Source: Dactylis glomerata (Eukaryota; Streptophyta; Magnoliopsida; Poales; Poaceae). Taken from it: a DNA stretch of 64,000 nt. This document shows positions 22,039 through 35,778 of the stretch, in pieces. The position numbers were made by a program, and so were the translations under genes. The stretch covers positions 9,207,406 to 9,271,405 of the forward strand of contig QXEO01000339.1 of NCBI GenBank assembly GCA_007115705.1, given 5' to 3'. Under the pieces are notes generated by a model, which saw nothing but the letters and a program-made list of their open reading frames with translations, made no database searches and was not told the origin of the DNA. Position 1 is the stretch's first letter; the number at the start of each line of letters is the position of its first letter.

Positions 22039-23407
22039 TGGCGATGGCGTCCCTTCCTATTTCCTCCTTATCACTTGCATCATCCTCGGAGAGGTACTCT
22101 TCTTGAGTTATCAAAGTGTGAGTTGGGAGGACTCTCTTCTTGTCGGAGTTTCTAGGGTAAGACTTGGACTTCATTTCCTTGCGGACAAGCCTTCCATTGT
22201 GATCTTCAACTCTTTCATAAGGACACTCCGCAATGAAGTGGTTAGTGTTACCACAATTGTAGCAAGTCCTCACTCTACTTGTAGCCTTGGGCTTGGAGGG
22301 GCTAGATGACTTCCACTTCTTCATGAATGCCCTTTGAGCCAGAGCCATATGCTCGGCATGAGCATACTTCATGTCCTCGGGGCTTCCACCCATTACTTCT
22401 TCCTCTTCCAACAAGCTTTCTTCTTCATGATAGGTGACTTTGGCCTTCAAAGCAAGGTTGGGAGCACGCACACCACGTGCACGAGCTAGAGCATCATCCG
22501 CATTCTTCTCGGAGATCGTTCTTGCCATCATCTCTTGCAAAATGTCATGAGCGGACATCTTCCAGAAATTTGCATTTCCCTTGATAGAGTTCACGGTCTC
22601 CTTGTGGAAGGGCAAGAGAGCTTGAATGAACTTCCTCTTCATCCACCTCCAATCACATTGGGTGGAGCCAAGATCCGTTAGCTTCACTTGGAGTGACGAG
22701 AGACGCCTATGGAGTTCTTCGGGAGTTTCACCATCAAGCATGGCAAAGTTGTCCGCTTCATTGGAGGCTTCATCAAACTTGGATTCTTGAATGCTTTCAT
22801 TTCCAATGAAGAGGTTGGTGAGAACGTCCCAAGCTTCCTTGGCGGAGGTGATGTTGCGAATGAATGCCTTGTCCTTCTCGGTAAGAGACATGTGAATGAG
22901 ATGCAAGGCGGAGGCATTGAGTTGCTTGTCGATTTGCTCCCAAGGTAGCAAGTTGGTCAAATCCTTGGAAGTTGGATGGAAACCCTGCTCAATGATCCTC
23001 CAAAGCTCAATAGACACAAAGTTTATGTGAGAGCGCATGTTATCTTGCCAATTGGCAAAGCTAGAAGCATCAAGTGGTGGCGGTGGGCCGCAAGAAGCAA
23101 GGTGTGGCATTTGAAGGTGTCTTTCGGAGACATAGCTCATAGGATGTGGAATTTCCGTGCTATGTCCCCGAGAGGTGTCATCTTTCTTGGGTGGGTCATC
23201 GTTGTTCTCATCCCCATCCTTGTCCGGATCATCCTCGTTTAAGGATGGTTTATCCTTATCTGAGGTGTCAACCGGGGTTGGTGGAGTGGTACTAGATGTT
23301 CCACTAGTGAGGGCATCAAGTAGAGATTTTTGGCTTTCCATGGTTGCCATCATAGCATCCATACGTGCCATTATACTATTAAGATCCACCTTAGTGGCGG
23401 GCTCCTC
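21992..23407 (-). pseudogene. Sirevirus gag N-terminal part, 5' end displaced by insertion
   Basis: Contains the Copia gag core (FANWQDNMRSHI, LTNLFIGNESIQESKFDEA, ETPEELHRRLSSLQ, AHDILQEMM) and a CCHC zinc knuckle CYNCGNTNHFIAECPYE. The frame apparently continues to 23515, but those residues come from the inserted LTR. The native start codon lies on the far side of the inner element at complement 31769-31771, only 14 nt of coding sequence from the insertion point. Gag would package the element RNA. Confidence 0.9.
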
Positions 23408-25083
23408 TGATGGGTTCGTAGCATAGAAAACAAAAATTTTCCTACGCATGAACACAAAAACTGGCCAAGATACTCTACGAGATGGTAGCAACGGATACTC
23501 ACCCTCGACGACCATAAGCGGGGATTACGTTCCCGCACAAACGTTGACGATGGAGAGTTGGTGAAGACGCACGTAGTCGACGTAGTCGTTCACTTGACGT
23601 AGTCGACGTCGTGGTTCACTTGACGATCACAAGATCGTGTACCCGGCGCCACAAGTGGCAGCGCCCCCGTACTCGCACACACGTGCAGCTTGATGTCGAC
23701 TCCTCCACGCCCTCGGTCCAGCGGGGCAGCGGAAGAAGGGATCCGCTGGACACTCCTCCACACACTTCTCCAAGTGGGTGAACTACGAACTACAATTCCG
23801 GCAGAGCTTCGCTAAGCTAAGACGAAAAGTGGACAACAACTATGCAAGGGAGGGAGGATCAAGAAGTGTGTGTACAAGGGAGAGAGGGGGGTTTATATAG
23901 AGGAGGAGGGCAGCCAAGGGGTGGCCGGCCCAAGGGTCTCCTCCCTCTTCATTGCCCCCCTCTTCATTCCCTTTTATGGTGATTACTCCCTCATCAACAT
24001 GAGGTAACCCCCATTTTAATGCATGACATTCATGCCAATTAAAATCACACTTATTGATTTAATAAAACATTTTTATTTCTTTAATATTTGTTAATTCATT
24101 CAATTAACAAACATTAACAAATACACCCTTGAGTTATTTCGATATCCCGAAACAGTTTCGGTGCTTTTCAGAAACAACCCTTATGCTGTCCTGTAATTCG
24201 ATCGGAGTATCGTATCCACTCAAAAACGACAACGAGCCTTAAGTGTGTCACCCTACGGTTCGTGAATAACGTGGACATGATCGAGACTCCTCTCCGATCA
24301 ATAATCAACAGCGGGATCTGGAAATCCATGATGACTCCCACTTACTCAACGATGAACTAGTGATCGTGTGAACCGGTAACGAACATAGTTAATTCCTTTT
24401 GTCTCACGATATTATTACTTGTCCGAGATCCGATCATTTGGTATCAACCATACCTAGTTTGATCTCATTCCTGACAAGTCTCTTTACTCGTTCCGTGATA
24501 ATGCATTCCTGTGACCTAGTCACATGCTTGCAAGCGATTCTAATGCAATATCACCGAGAAGGGCCCAGAGAATATCTTTCCGTCATCCGGATGGACAAAT
24601 CCCACTCTTGATCCATGAGCCTCAACTAATACTTTCAGAGTACCCAAATCAACCTTTATAATCACCCTATTACGGTGTGACGTTTGATATCATCAAAGTA
24701 CCCTTCCGGTATGAGTGATTAACATGATCTCATGGTCTAAGGATTAGAACTACTTCGCATGAGTTTGATATAGCAATGAACTTGATGACTTGATCGTATT
24801 GCTATTCGTACTATGGGTGTGAGTGTTCATCACATCATTCTTCTAATGATATGACCCCGTTATTAACAACATCCAATGTTCATGATCAGGAAACCTTGAT
24901 CATCAGTTAATCAACGAGCTAGTATAAAAGAGAGGCTTTACTAGGAACCTTTTTAGTTTATTAATCACACATGTATTAATGTTTCCGATTAATACAATTC
25001 TAGCATGAGAAATAAACATTTATCATAAACATGGAATATGATAATAACCACTTTATTATTGCCTCTCGGGCATATTCCCTTCA
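23408..25083 (-). repeat. 3' LTR of Angela-like element
   Basis: 1676 bp, almost identical to 30078-31757. Confidence 0.93.
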
Positions 25084-28000
25084 GTCTCCAACTTGCACTA
25101 GAGTCAATAATCTAGTTGATACTTGCGTATATAACACTTATGGCTTTCATGTGTTATCCGTACGCGTTGCAGTGGTTAATCTGATCTCCAGATCTGACAC
25201 TTTCAGTTCTGTGTGTATTTGCATATCTTTGCGTCTCTACGCATCACTCATTTCTCAAATGAGATAGTTGGGTATAAATTTGGTCCTTTGGTGAGACCTT
25301 AGTTCCTTTAGCTAAAACCATGTTGTCACTATTGTTGCACAATAGATCTTCACAGTAATAGCCAGCTTGGAACTACACCTAGTTTGATAACAAACTTCTT
25401 GACACAAATGCCCTCTTTTGCTACTTCTAAAGTAGCCATATACTCAACCTTTGTTGTAGAATCCATCACAATGTCTTAACTTTGGAACTCATCCAAATCC
25501 ATCATGGAACTTCCTTCCATTACATTGTGCCACCTAAACATACAGCTAAAATTGAGATAAACTTAATTTGTATCTTGTGACAAACTTAGTATCAATGTAA
25601 CACTTTACAATGAATTATGTGTCACTTTGTCATACATAATATATATCCTTAGTCCTTCCAAAGCACATAAGGATATCTCTACTATTGTCCAGTGATCATC
25701 TTATGACTTTTATCACTCTGGTATATGCTCATAACATTTAGAGCATAGGACATATCTGGATATGTACATATCATGGTATACATGATCGATCAAATCATTC
25801 ATGTGGCTTCACTCATCAAGTGTCAAAAACACCTGAATCTTGTTTCAACCTCTTCCATGCAACAAGAACTTTTCTTGTCGTTTCCATATTGAACTTCATT
25901 CAATATTTCATCTATGTATGTTGGCATAACCATATTGGCACCTCGATCTATCTACATAGACATCGAGACCCAATATTTTGGTTTTGCCTAAGTCTTTCAT
26001 TGAAATCTAATTTTAATGAAATTCTTAACCTATGTCAATAAAAGATACATCATTTCCGATTAACAATATGTCTTCTACATAATGTACTAGAAATATGTCT
26101 TAGCGCTCCCACTTAATTTCTTGCAAATGCAAGCATATTCATCGTATCTGATGAAACTAAACCTTTTAATTATTTCATCACGGTGAATATTCCAACTCCG
26201 CGATGCTTACTTCAACCATTGAAGTTTGCATGCCTTTTAGCATCCTTTGAATTTAGAAGACCCTTTGGACCATGTCATGTACATGTCCTAGGTAACCATT
26301 CTATTAGAAGAATGTTGTCTTGTTTGTTCAACTAACATATATACCAAACTTGGCATATATAGTGGTTGCTACAGTAATCCGTCCAGACAAAATATCGCTA
26401 TGAAAGATCAAATCTTGTCATAGTCAACTCATTGAACACAATCGTAAACTCTTTTAACGATGTGTCGACTATTTCATAGATGTTAAACATCCATGTCTGT
26501 GTTTATAGATCCTAACACGTTCATTAGGCTTCATGCCTTTTCAGGGTCTTCCAAGTTCATAAACTTGGTTTCTCGTGTATGGAACTATCATGGATTTTAT
26601 GGCTTCTAGCCATTTGACGGAGTCAGGGCCCATCATTGCTTCTTTGCATGCAGTCGGTTCATCATTGTCAAACAATAATGATTCATTCTCAAAACTAACT
26701 ATTTGATTATTACCCGACTCACGCGGTTCAATAGGAACTTAGATATCTGTGACCACAACTTTTGAGGTACTGTATCCATGCGCATTGTGGCCGCCTCTGG
26801 GACACTTCCTGGAGCTGCGCTACTCAGCACATATAGCTTAGGTTCAACAACCTAATCAAAGTTCTATTGTCCTCCCACTTGACTTTTGCGAAAAATTCCT
26901 TCTCAAGAAACTTGACGTTTTTCAGCGACAAACACTTTTGTCTTCAGTGTTCTGGAGGAATACCCAACAGTTACTTTGGGATAACCTACAAAGATGCATT
27001 TATCCGACTTTGGTTGTAAACATTTTACATATGCCTAGCATACCAAATTTTTAGAAAAGACAACTTGGGTTTTATCCCATGCCATATCTCATATGGTGTC
27101 ATTTCAATGGATCATGATGGCGCTCTTTTCAGTGTAAAAAGCGGTAGTCTCTAAAGCTTTATCCTTAAAATATAATGGCAGTTTTATAGACGACACCTTT
27201 GATCCAACGATGTCAAACAAAGTTTGATTTCATCTCTCGAACACTCCATACTCCTATGGTGTTTCGGGAAATACAAGTCTATGGAACAATTCCTCAACTT
27301 TTAGGTGTGTTTGCTAAACTTGTAACTCAAATATCTTCCTTTATGATCAAATCATAAATTCTTTATTCTCTTGTTACAATGATTTTCAACTTCATCTAGA
27401 AATACTTTGAACAATATTCAAATATTTCATGCTTCTTCTTTATCAAGTAAATATACACATATATCTACTCAAATCATCGGTTAAAGAAAATGAAGTTCAA
27501 GAATTCACCACACACGGCTATACATAATGGACTATATACATCAACATGTACAATATCCAATAAGTTAGTCGACCGTTCTTCTTTGGCCTATGAACGGAGT
27601 TTTAATCATCTCTTGGAAATTTTCACAACCGTCAATTGATTCAAAATCAAAAGACTCCAAAATTCCATCAACATGGAGTTTCTTCATGTTTACTTTCCAA
27701 TATGATTTAAATGGTGGTGTCACTCATAAGTGATCTTCTAATCATTTGTCTTCAGACACTTTTAGCATCAGTGTTATGGATGTGATTTCTCCAACAAGAT
27801 AAACGTTCATTCATCTTTTATGAATGCGGTAATAATTTGAACAACCATTGTTCTCATAATACAATAACAAAATAACAATTATTCAAACAAATCTTGAAGG
27901 CTAGGTTTAATTTCAACGAAACACAATAACACTTTATTTGTTTTCGATGAGAATCATCCGATATTCATTTGCTAGTTAATTAGGCCATTGTAGTTCTTGT

Positions 28001-30063
28001 ATTGCGTTGTATGACAGTTCATACCAACCAATTTAGTATCAAATACCCAAGAACCACATTGTTTTAACAAGCAACGAATACAACCATAACATATATATCT
28101 TCTATATACCTGAGCTGGACATTTCCAGTCTTTTCTTTTCCGCCAGAATAAATTTTGGATTCTCTTTTAGCAATTCTTTTTCGTCTAGAAGAATCTATGA
28201 ACATCAATAGTGGCGCCATACACATGGCACATAGTTCAAGGTATGATTAGTCAAACACTAATACCTTTGGACTCACACTTTGAAGTAGATCACCATTATC
28301 AAATATTTGGCGTTCTTCCAAATTCCATTCTTTAGTAATCTTTTAGTGTAGTAAACATTTTACCTACATCTTCCATTCATCCTATCATGACAACTTTCAT
28401 GATCAAGCTACTATAGCTCATGAGGACGAATTGCGAGTATAATATTAGTTCCTAAACCTTTTAGGAGATCTGGACGCCTGGCGTCTCTAATCTGCGCAAA
28501 TTCTCATACAATACGAGAACATGTGTCTTACTAAATTATACTCTATCACTTTGCAACCAAACATTGTTTCAGATATCACAATATCTTCCACACATGATAG
28601 TTTATGAAACAATTCTTTCAACTCCTAGATAACCTTGATACTAAAAACAACTTTTGAATATCAAGGATCATGGAGGCAAGTGTGATACTTAGATACTAAC
28701 ACTGGAATTGTTACTCTTGATTTAATACTACTTATTAAATTTTATCGAGTAACCAAGGTTTGCTAAAAGTTTGCAATAGGACTTTGAACTTTAGATTGAC
28801 ATTCAAACAATACGATACCAGTTCGTAAAGTTAACATCCAGAATTCTATAGTTCTATTATCTCAATTATAGCTAAATGCAAGGTAGTAAACGGATGCCAA
28901 TAACTACAACAAACTATGCAAATTCACTTTGATTTAGTTCATGATAAATTGAGTTCTATAATTCAAAATTACTAAATGAACTCCCACTTAAAAACAACAT
29001 CCCTCTTAGTTTTCTTAAGTGATTACACGAACCAAATTCACTATACCGCAACCGATCATCACGTGCAACGGCATAGTTTCAAAGGTGAACATCACCATGT
29101 TCATCATATCAACCATATGACTCATGCTTAACCTTTCGGTTCGTGTTCCGAGGCCATGTCTGTACATGCTAGGCTCGCCAAGTAGAACCATAGCACTCGC
29201 GTGTGTAAAACTGTCTTACACCCGTCGTATGTGAACGTAGAGTCTGTCACACCCGATCATCACGTGGTGTCTCGAAACGACGAACTTTCTTGACGGTGCA
29301 TGCTATGGAAGAACACATTTTTATCTTGATATTTATGTGAGAGGGATCATCTTATAATGCTACCGCGCGATCAAATCTAAGCAAAATAAGATGCATAAAA
29401 GGATAAACATCACATGCATATATAATGTGATATGATATGGTCCTTCACGCATTCGATCTCCATCTTGTGCGTCATGGTATGATCTCCATCATTCCACCGG
29501 CGTAGCACCAAGGTCCAATGCGCGCCACCTTGGTTGTCTTCCTCCATTACAATATATCACTTGGATATATATATACGGCACGCAGGCCATTTAAATGTAA
29601 AGACAACCATATGGCTCCTGCCGGTTGTTTATAACTTACAAAAAGGATCATCGCATACAATTTGTAACATAAACAATTTAACCATATCATATCACATGCC
29701 CTGCAAAAACAAGTTAGACGTTTCTAATTTGTCTTGCATATTTTATGTGGTTTGGGGCTTTCTAGGAAGAACCGTTCTTACCTACGAACAAGAACCACAA
29801 CGGTGATAAAAATATTATTAACAACTCTTTGTAAAATAGATCATAACTATAGTGGGAGAAACGTGCACCCGCAAAGCCACATATGCCGAAGCATGTCAAG
29901 TGTGGGACAAGTCTCGTGAACGCGGTCACATAAGGTTAGTCTCGGGCAGCTTCAATCCCACTATGCCACTATGATCCAAAATACCAAAAAATTGCAATAA
30001 CATGATCATCAACACCCACATCCACATGTGTTCTAACCGTGCATACCAACTACGCATAGAGAT
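25084..30063 (-). pseudogene. Degenerate Angela-like gag-pol
   Basis: Recognisable minus-strand fragments occur in Copia order. Near 26885-26925 is NVKFLEKEFFAKVK (the stretch after integrase). At 26070-26081 lies the RT signature, which reads YVED within HYVEDILLIGNDVSF where Copia RTs have YVDD. Near 25390-25470 is RNase H VDSTTEAEY-like sequence, here MDSTTKVEYMATLEVAKEG. Stops and frameshifts separate all fragments, and I could not place gag with confidence near 29000-30000. The lost aspartate alone would be expected to abolish RT activity. Confidence 0.85.
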
Positions 30064-30076
30064 GGCTCTGATACCA
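30064..30076 (-). other. Primer-binding site of Angela-like element
   Basis: Minus-strand TGGTATCAGAGCC, complementary to the initiator Met tRNA 3' end, one base from the 5' LTR. Confidence 0.9.
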
Positions 30077-30077
30077 C

Positions 30078-31757
30078 TGATGGGTTCGTAGCATAGAAAA
30101 CAAAAAATTTCCTACGCATGAACACAAAAACTGGCCAAGATACTCTACGAGATGGTAGCAACGGATACTCACCCTCGATGACCATAAGCGGGGATTACGT
30201 TCCCGCACAAACGTTGACGATGGAGAGTTGGTGAAGACGCACGTAGTCGACGTAGTCGTTCACTTGACGTAGTCGATGTCGTGGTTCACTTGACGATCAC
30301 AAGATCGTGTACCCGGCGCCACAAGTGGCAGCGCCCCCGTACTCGCACACACGTGCAGCTTGATGTCGACTCCTCCACGCCCTCGGTCCAGCGGGGCAGC
30401 GGAAGAAGGGATCCGCTGGACACTCCTCCACACACTTCTCCAAGTGGGTGAACTACGAACTACAATTCCGGCAGAGCTTCGCTAAGCTAAGACGGAAAGT
30501 GGACAACAACTATGCAAGGGAGGGAGGATCAAGAAGTGTGTGTACAAGGGAGAGAGGGGGGGGGGTTTATATAGAGGAGGAGGGCAGCCAAGGGGTGGCC
30601 GGCCCAAGGGTCTCCTCCCTCTTCATTGCCCCCCTCTTCATTCCCTTTTATGGTGATTACTCCCTCATCAACATGAGGTAACCCCCATTTTAATGCATGA
30701 CATTCATGCCAATTAAAATCACACTTATTGATTTAATAAAACATTTTTATTTCTTTAATATTTGTTAATTCATTCAATTAACAAACATTAACAAATACAC
30801 CCTTGAGTTATTTCGATATCCCGAAACAGTTTCGGTGCTTTTCAGAAACAACCCTTATGCTGTCCTGTAATTCGATCGGAGTATCGTATCCACTCAAAAA
30901 CGACAACGAGCCTTAAGTGTGTCACCCTACGGTTCGTGAATAACATGGACATGATCGAGACTCCTCTCCGATCAATAATCAACAGCGGGATCTGGAAATC
31001 CATGATGACTCCCACTTACTCAACGATGAACTAGTGATCGTGTGAACCGGTAACGAACATAGTTAATTCCTTTTGTCTCACGATATTATTACTTGTCCGA
31101 GATCCGATCATTTGGTATCAACCATACCTAGTTCGATCTCGTTCCTGACAAGTCTCTTTACTCGTTCCGTGATAATGCATTCCTGTGACTTAGTCACATG
31201 CTTGCAAGCGATTCTAATGCAATATCACCGAGAAGGGCCCAGAGAATATCTTTCCGTCATCCGGATGGACAAATCCCACTCTTGATCCATGAGCCTCAAC
31301 TAATACTTTCAGAGTACCCAAATCAACCTTTATAATCACCCTATTACGGTGTGACGTTTGATATCATCAAAGTACCCTTCCGGTATGAGTGATTAACATG
31401 ATCTCATGGTCTAAGGATTAGAACTACTTCGCATGAGTTTGATATAGCAATGAACTTGATGACTTGATCGTATTGCTATTCGTACTATGGGTGTGAGTGT
31501 TCATCACATCATTCTTCTAATGATATGACCCCGTTATTAACAACATCCAATGTTCATGATCAGGAAACCTTGATCATCAGTTAATCAACGAGCTAGTATA
31601 AAAGAGAGGCTTTACTAGGAACCTTTTTAGTTTATTAATCACACATGTATTAATGTTTCCGATTAATACAATTCTAGCATGAGAAATAAACATTTATCAT
31701 AAACATGGAATATGATAATAACCACTTTATTATTGCCTCTCGGGCATATTCCCTTCA
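30078..31757 (-). repeat. 5' LTR of Angela-like element
   Basis: 1680 bp, near-identical partner of 23408-25083. The main length difference is a longer G run near 30555. Confidence 0.93.
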
Positions 31758-31823
31758 TCCTCTTCGCCCATAACCTCTTAGGCGGTTAAGCCCAATCAAA
31801 GAGCACTAGGCTCTGATACCAAT
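31758..31823 (-). other. Detached gag start and primer-binding site of Sirevirus-like element
   Basis: The minus strand holds the Met-tRNA primer site TGGTATCAGAGCC (31809-31821), a short leader, and the gag ATG (complement 31769-31771) followed by a few codons before the inner element begins. The 5 bp TCCTC (31758-31762) is the target duplicate. Confidence 0.9.
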
Positions 31824-32966
31824 TGAAAGGATCGGTACGTGCGACTAGAGGGGGGGGTGAATAGACGCTAAGTCAATTTTTAAACTTTTTCAAATTTAAG
31901 GCTTGACACAAAGTAAATTCACTAGATGTGCAACTAGGTGAATTTCCTATGAGTGGCAAGCATGCAAGTAAACAAGTAACTAGCTAGATACAAGTAAGGG
32001 AAAGAAATAACCGAAGAGTGGAGACCGGAGACACAAGGATGTATTCCCGTAGTTCCTTCCTTTTGAGGGGAAGTACGTCTACGTTGGAGAGGTGTGGTGA
32101 CACGGAGTTGACCAACGCCACAAAGGCTCACCTTGTTCTCCGGTGAGCAAGCCACGGAGGCTAGCTCATTTCCACTAAGCGGTGGTATTGGGGGAACCAC
32201 GAATCCCTTACACGAAGCTTGGGGCACAACTCCACAACTCAATTGGAGGCTCCCAAGAAAGCCACAGAGTCAAGAATCACCACAAAGACGAGTCAATCAA
32301 TCAATTACAACACCTAGGGTCACAAGATCCCCAAGGTGCAAATCCTCCAAGCAAATGGAGGGGGAAATGAAATTCCTTCGGTGAAGATGTAGATCGGTGC
32401 CTCCTCCTTCAATCCTCCAAAGATCAAGAGCTTTGGTTGGCTAGAAGGGGAGATCTATGGAATTTGGTGTTTTTGTAATGGGGGTAGGTGAGAGCTTCAA
32501 GGATGAACAATGGTTGGTGAAGTTCTAACCCTACCCCAGCTGGACGAAGGGGTATTTATAGGTGGGTGGAAATCTGGCCGTTGGAGGCAGCCCGAGCTGC
32601 GGATCGGTGGTAAGTTCAGCCCCGCCGGCCTCTGGGCCGGACGGTCCGGCGGGACCGGACACTTCGCCGGGAGTCCGGCGGCTCGCCGGGCGGATCCGGT
32701 GGCCCGCCGAAAGACGCTTCAGAACAGCAGTCCGGCGGCTCCGCCGGGCTGACCCGGTCTGCCACCGGATGGTCCGGCGGTGGACCAGCCTCTGCGCCGA
32801 ACTCGCCCATTTTTGGCAGGCGACTCCACCATCTTTCTTTTTGCACATGAAAACCCCTTCACCTGTGAACTTAAACCTGGATGCATATATTGCAAAAATT
32901 AGTTCACACAAAACATAGTCATGTCATTGTAAATCAAAAAAGTAGAAAGGGACAAATGTCCTTTCA
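31824..32966 (-). repeat. 5' LTR of Sirevirus-like element
   Basis: 1143 bp partner of 13014-14168. It lacks 12 bp within the GC palindrome cluster and is followed by GATGT. Confidence 0.92.
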
Positions 32967-32971
32967 GATGT

Positions 32972-35778
32972 AAAGCATTGAGTGCTGAGAGCAAAGTACT
33001 TAAAACATGGGCATAAGAGACATAATCTTGACAATAAAAACTTGGCAACCATGTTATAACATGAAAAGAAACACAAACGAAAGATCATGGATAGTGAAAC
33101 AATGAAAGTCAAGTGTGTGTTCAAATCATATGGAAAACATAGCAAATGGTTTTCAGCTTGTCCTTCATGGAATAGCAAAACATAAATGCATAGGACACCT
33201 TCAAGTTTAAGAGGGCGACTAGATACAAATAATTTAAGAACAAATGAAACCATAATCATGAATCAATCAATGATAAACTTTGGGACAATGCACATTAAAC
33301 TCAGAATGGCAACTATGCTCTCTTAGACGGTGCATAAAGGTAGAAGGTGGAGACTCAACATAAAAGTAAAAGAAAGGCCCTTCGCAGAGGGAAGCAGTAA
33401 TTGCAAGTTTTATAAACCTTAAAAAATTATGGTACTTACTAGCTTTGAGCTCTCATTGCCCCCATCATGGGCATCTTGAATGGTTAAAGTAAATGCAAGA
33501 ACGTTTATAAGCATATGCTTGACAAATCATAAGTTGAAAACCTCGTGTCCCGTGAAGTACGAATACCCAAACCTCATGCTACTCGACTTAGGGTCCCAAG
33601 CAAGCTCTTGTCATTGTAAGTATATACGTATCATCGAGAATCGCCAACGGGGTACCTCCTTGCCCGATGACATAGAACAAGCCCACATCAAAATGATAGG
33701 ACAAACAGACAATGAACACCTCGGCATCTCTTTTATTTACCGTTGGTATAGCTTTTTATTTTGAGATGCGTCATCGAATGTCCACTATGTGCATGCTGTA
33801 AATTTCTACCATGAATGATGTATGGCTTAGATTAGCGGCCCGGGCGTTTCTCTAACACGTATACAAACTCCATGACCCCGCAAGATTCCAAACTTATTTC
33901 ACATCGCGAGTATCCATAAATAAAAGATCACGATATCAACTCAAATAAGAAGTGCAATGTTGAAAGCTTACCCCATGACGACATGGTTTGGCTAATTTCT
34001 AACTTACAACTTGCAAGCATAACATCAACATAAAAGAGCCACAATGTCAAAATTTTAAAAGCGAGAAAAGTAAAGTGTGCTATCAGGTTCGTGAGAGCTT
34101 TACTGACTAATTTTCGCATAACACCAAAAGAGTTTAATTCGAAGGATAGATAAAAGCAAGTCAAATATACTTGGAATAGCAAATTGCTAATAGGTATGTA
34201 TGGTGGACATATTGGAACAACTTGGTTTTTGGGAGTTGGATGCACGAGTAGAGCTCATACTCTGTACAAAATAAGGGCTAGCAAAAGACTGGGAGCGACC
34301 AACTAAGAGAGCAATAACGGCCATAATCATGCATAGCGACAAAACATCATTAAGAGAAGCATAAAATGGCATCAAAAGTCCAAAACCAAATGATCATAAA
34401 GGCTTATGGCGACTTTGTATGAGGCAAACATGGTGTAAGTATGCGCTAAGTCAACCCAAATTAAGCATCAAGGAGAAAACCAAATTAATGCTTCCATAAA
34501 ATAAAAACAATGCATGATTTTTTCAAAGGCTCATTAAGCAATCTCAGTAAATTGAGACAAGTCATGCTACAGCAAAAATCACTAAGCATACTATCAAAAT
34601 GACATCAAGCATGGCATAAAAAATTCTAAGCCGCAGTCTAAACAAGCTCCTTTTTGTACCACTTTTTTGCATGAAACTTTTTCTCTTTTCCAACACCATT
34701 CAAACCTTTTTGAAACAAATCTTTTGATAAAAATCAACATAGATCAGTGTTCTAAATACACCTTGATGCAAAGATATATAAAGATCTGAACAAAAATCAA
34801 GGCGAAAAAACGAAAGCTAAATGCAGTTCTAGAAAAAGAGAACACTCGTTGAATGATAAGAGTGAAAAATAGAGTGTTCTTGGCAAATGAAAAACGAAGC
34901 GAGTCTCTCTCCAAAAACATGATGTGATCCAAACATTTACTGCAGCAACCAAAACAAAATAAAACTGAAAGCAAAAACAACTGATGCTCCAAGAAAAACG
35001 CATAGAATATGAAGCAATAAAAATATAGTGTCTTGAAAGGTGACCTGATTTTTGCCGATGAAGAAGGGGTGCCTCGGGGGCATCCCCAAGCTTTGACGCT
35101 TGTACCTCTTGGATATTTCTTGGGGTTACATGGGCATCCCCAAGCTTGAGCTTTTGTCCATTCTTCATCTCATCTCATCATTCTCCAATCCCTACACTTG
35201 AAAACTTCCTTCATACAAACTTCACACAATTCTATTAGCAACGTTAGCATAAACATAATAGTAGATCAACCCTCTTTGGTTCAGATTTCAACTACAAAAC
35301 ACCACATATAAAGCATATACTACTGTAGCGACTTCCTCAAAAGTTCCGTGATCAAAAGAACTCAAAAAGAAAGCGATCGAGAGGCAAACACAAATAGTGG
35401 TAGAAATCTGTCAAAACAGAACAGCTGACAAAGGTCGATTTTTTTGAGGACCTTCTGTTGCTCAAATCGAAAAGTGAAAAACTAATAAAAGTTTGGATAT
35501 AACCTGGGACATATGCACAAGAAATCGCAGGTCAAAAAGATATTCTGAGAATTTTCAGAAATTTTACGATGCAGCACCGAAATCTGTTTCAGGACAGCAA
35601 CTTCCCCAAATCTTACCTCCCTCAAATTAGAGGTTCTTCTTGGCACAACAATGAAATAAAAAGAATAAGGAGAGGTCATTACAGTAGTAATAACTTCCAA
35701 GACTCAAATAAAAGAAAAAGAACTTAAAAGAAAACAATGGGTTATCTCCCAAGAGTGCTTTTCTTTAACGCCTTTGAG
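32972..35778 (-). other. Non-coding 3' interior of outer element
   Basis: About 2.8 kb between the gag-like ORFs and the Sirevirus insertion. No pol domain is visible in any frame. A direct repeat around ggcatccccaagctt occurs near 35080 and 35133. This is where an autonomous relative would carry pol. Confidence 0.65.

Larger units (their letters stand above)
23408..31757 (-). mobile_element. Young Angela-like Copia with degenerate coding region
   Basis: LTRs 23408-25083 and 30078-31757 have TG...CA ends (minus strand TGAAGGGAATATGCC, very like the Angela/WIS/BARE group). TCCTC is duplicated at 23403-23407 and 31758-31762, inside gag of the Sirevirus-like element. A Met-tRNA primer site abuts the right LTR on the minus strand. 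By eye the LTRs differ at about 8 positions plus one 4 bp G-run indel in 1.68 kb (about 0.5%). The 5.0 kb interior has the size of a full Copia interior but no long open frame: pol motifs survive only in fragments. The element therefore moved recently using proteins from another copy. Confidence 0.93.
13014..32966 (-). mobile_element. Sirevirus-like Copia retrotransposon with env-like ORF
   Basis: LTRs of 1155 bp (left) and 1143 bp (right) run TGAAAGGATC...TCCTTTCA, and GATGT is duplicated at 13009-13013 and 32967-32971. The minus-strand order is: primer site for initiator Met tRNA (31809-31821), gag with CCHC knuckle, a long coiled-coil gag extension, protease, integrase, RT, RNase H, then a further ORF before the 3' LTR. 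Integrase before RT makes it Copia. The extended gag, extra 3' ORF and GC-rich palindrome clusters are Sirevirus hallmarks. Its own length is about 11.6 kb after removing the inner element. LTRs differ by about 2% by eye. Gag and pol are broken by frameshifts and three nonsense codons, so this copy is inactive. Confidence 0.92.

Noticed and set aside
23408..23515. Apparent N-terminus of gag starting MVVEGEYPLLPS
   Set aside because: These codons belong to the inserted LTR; the native ATG is at complement 31769-31771.
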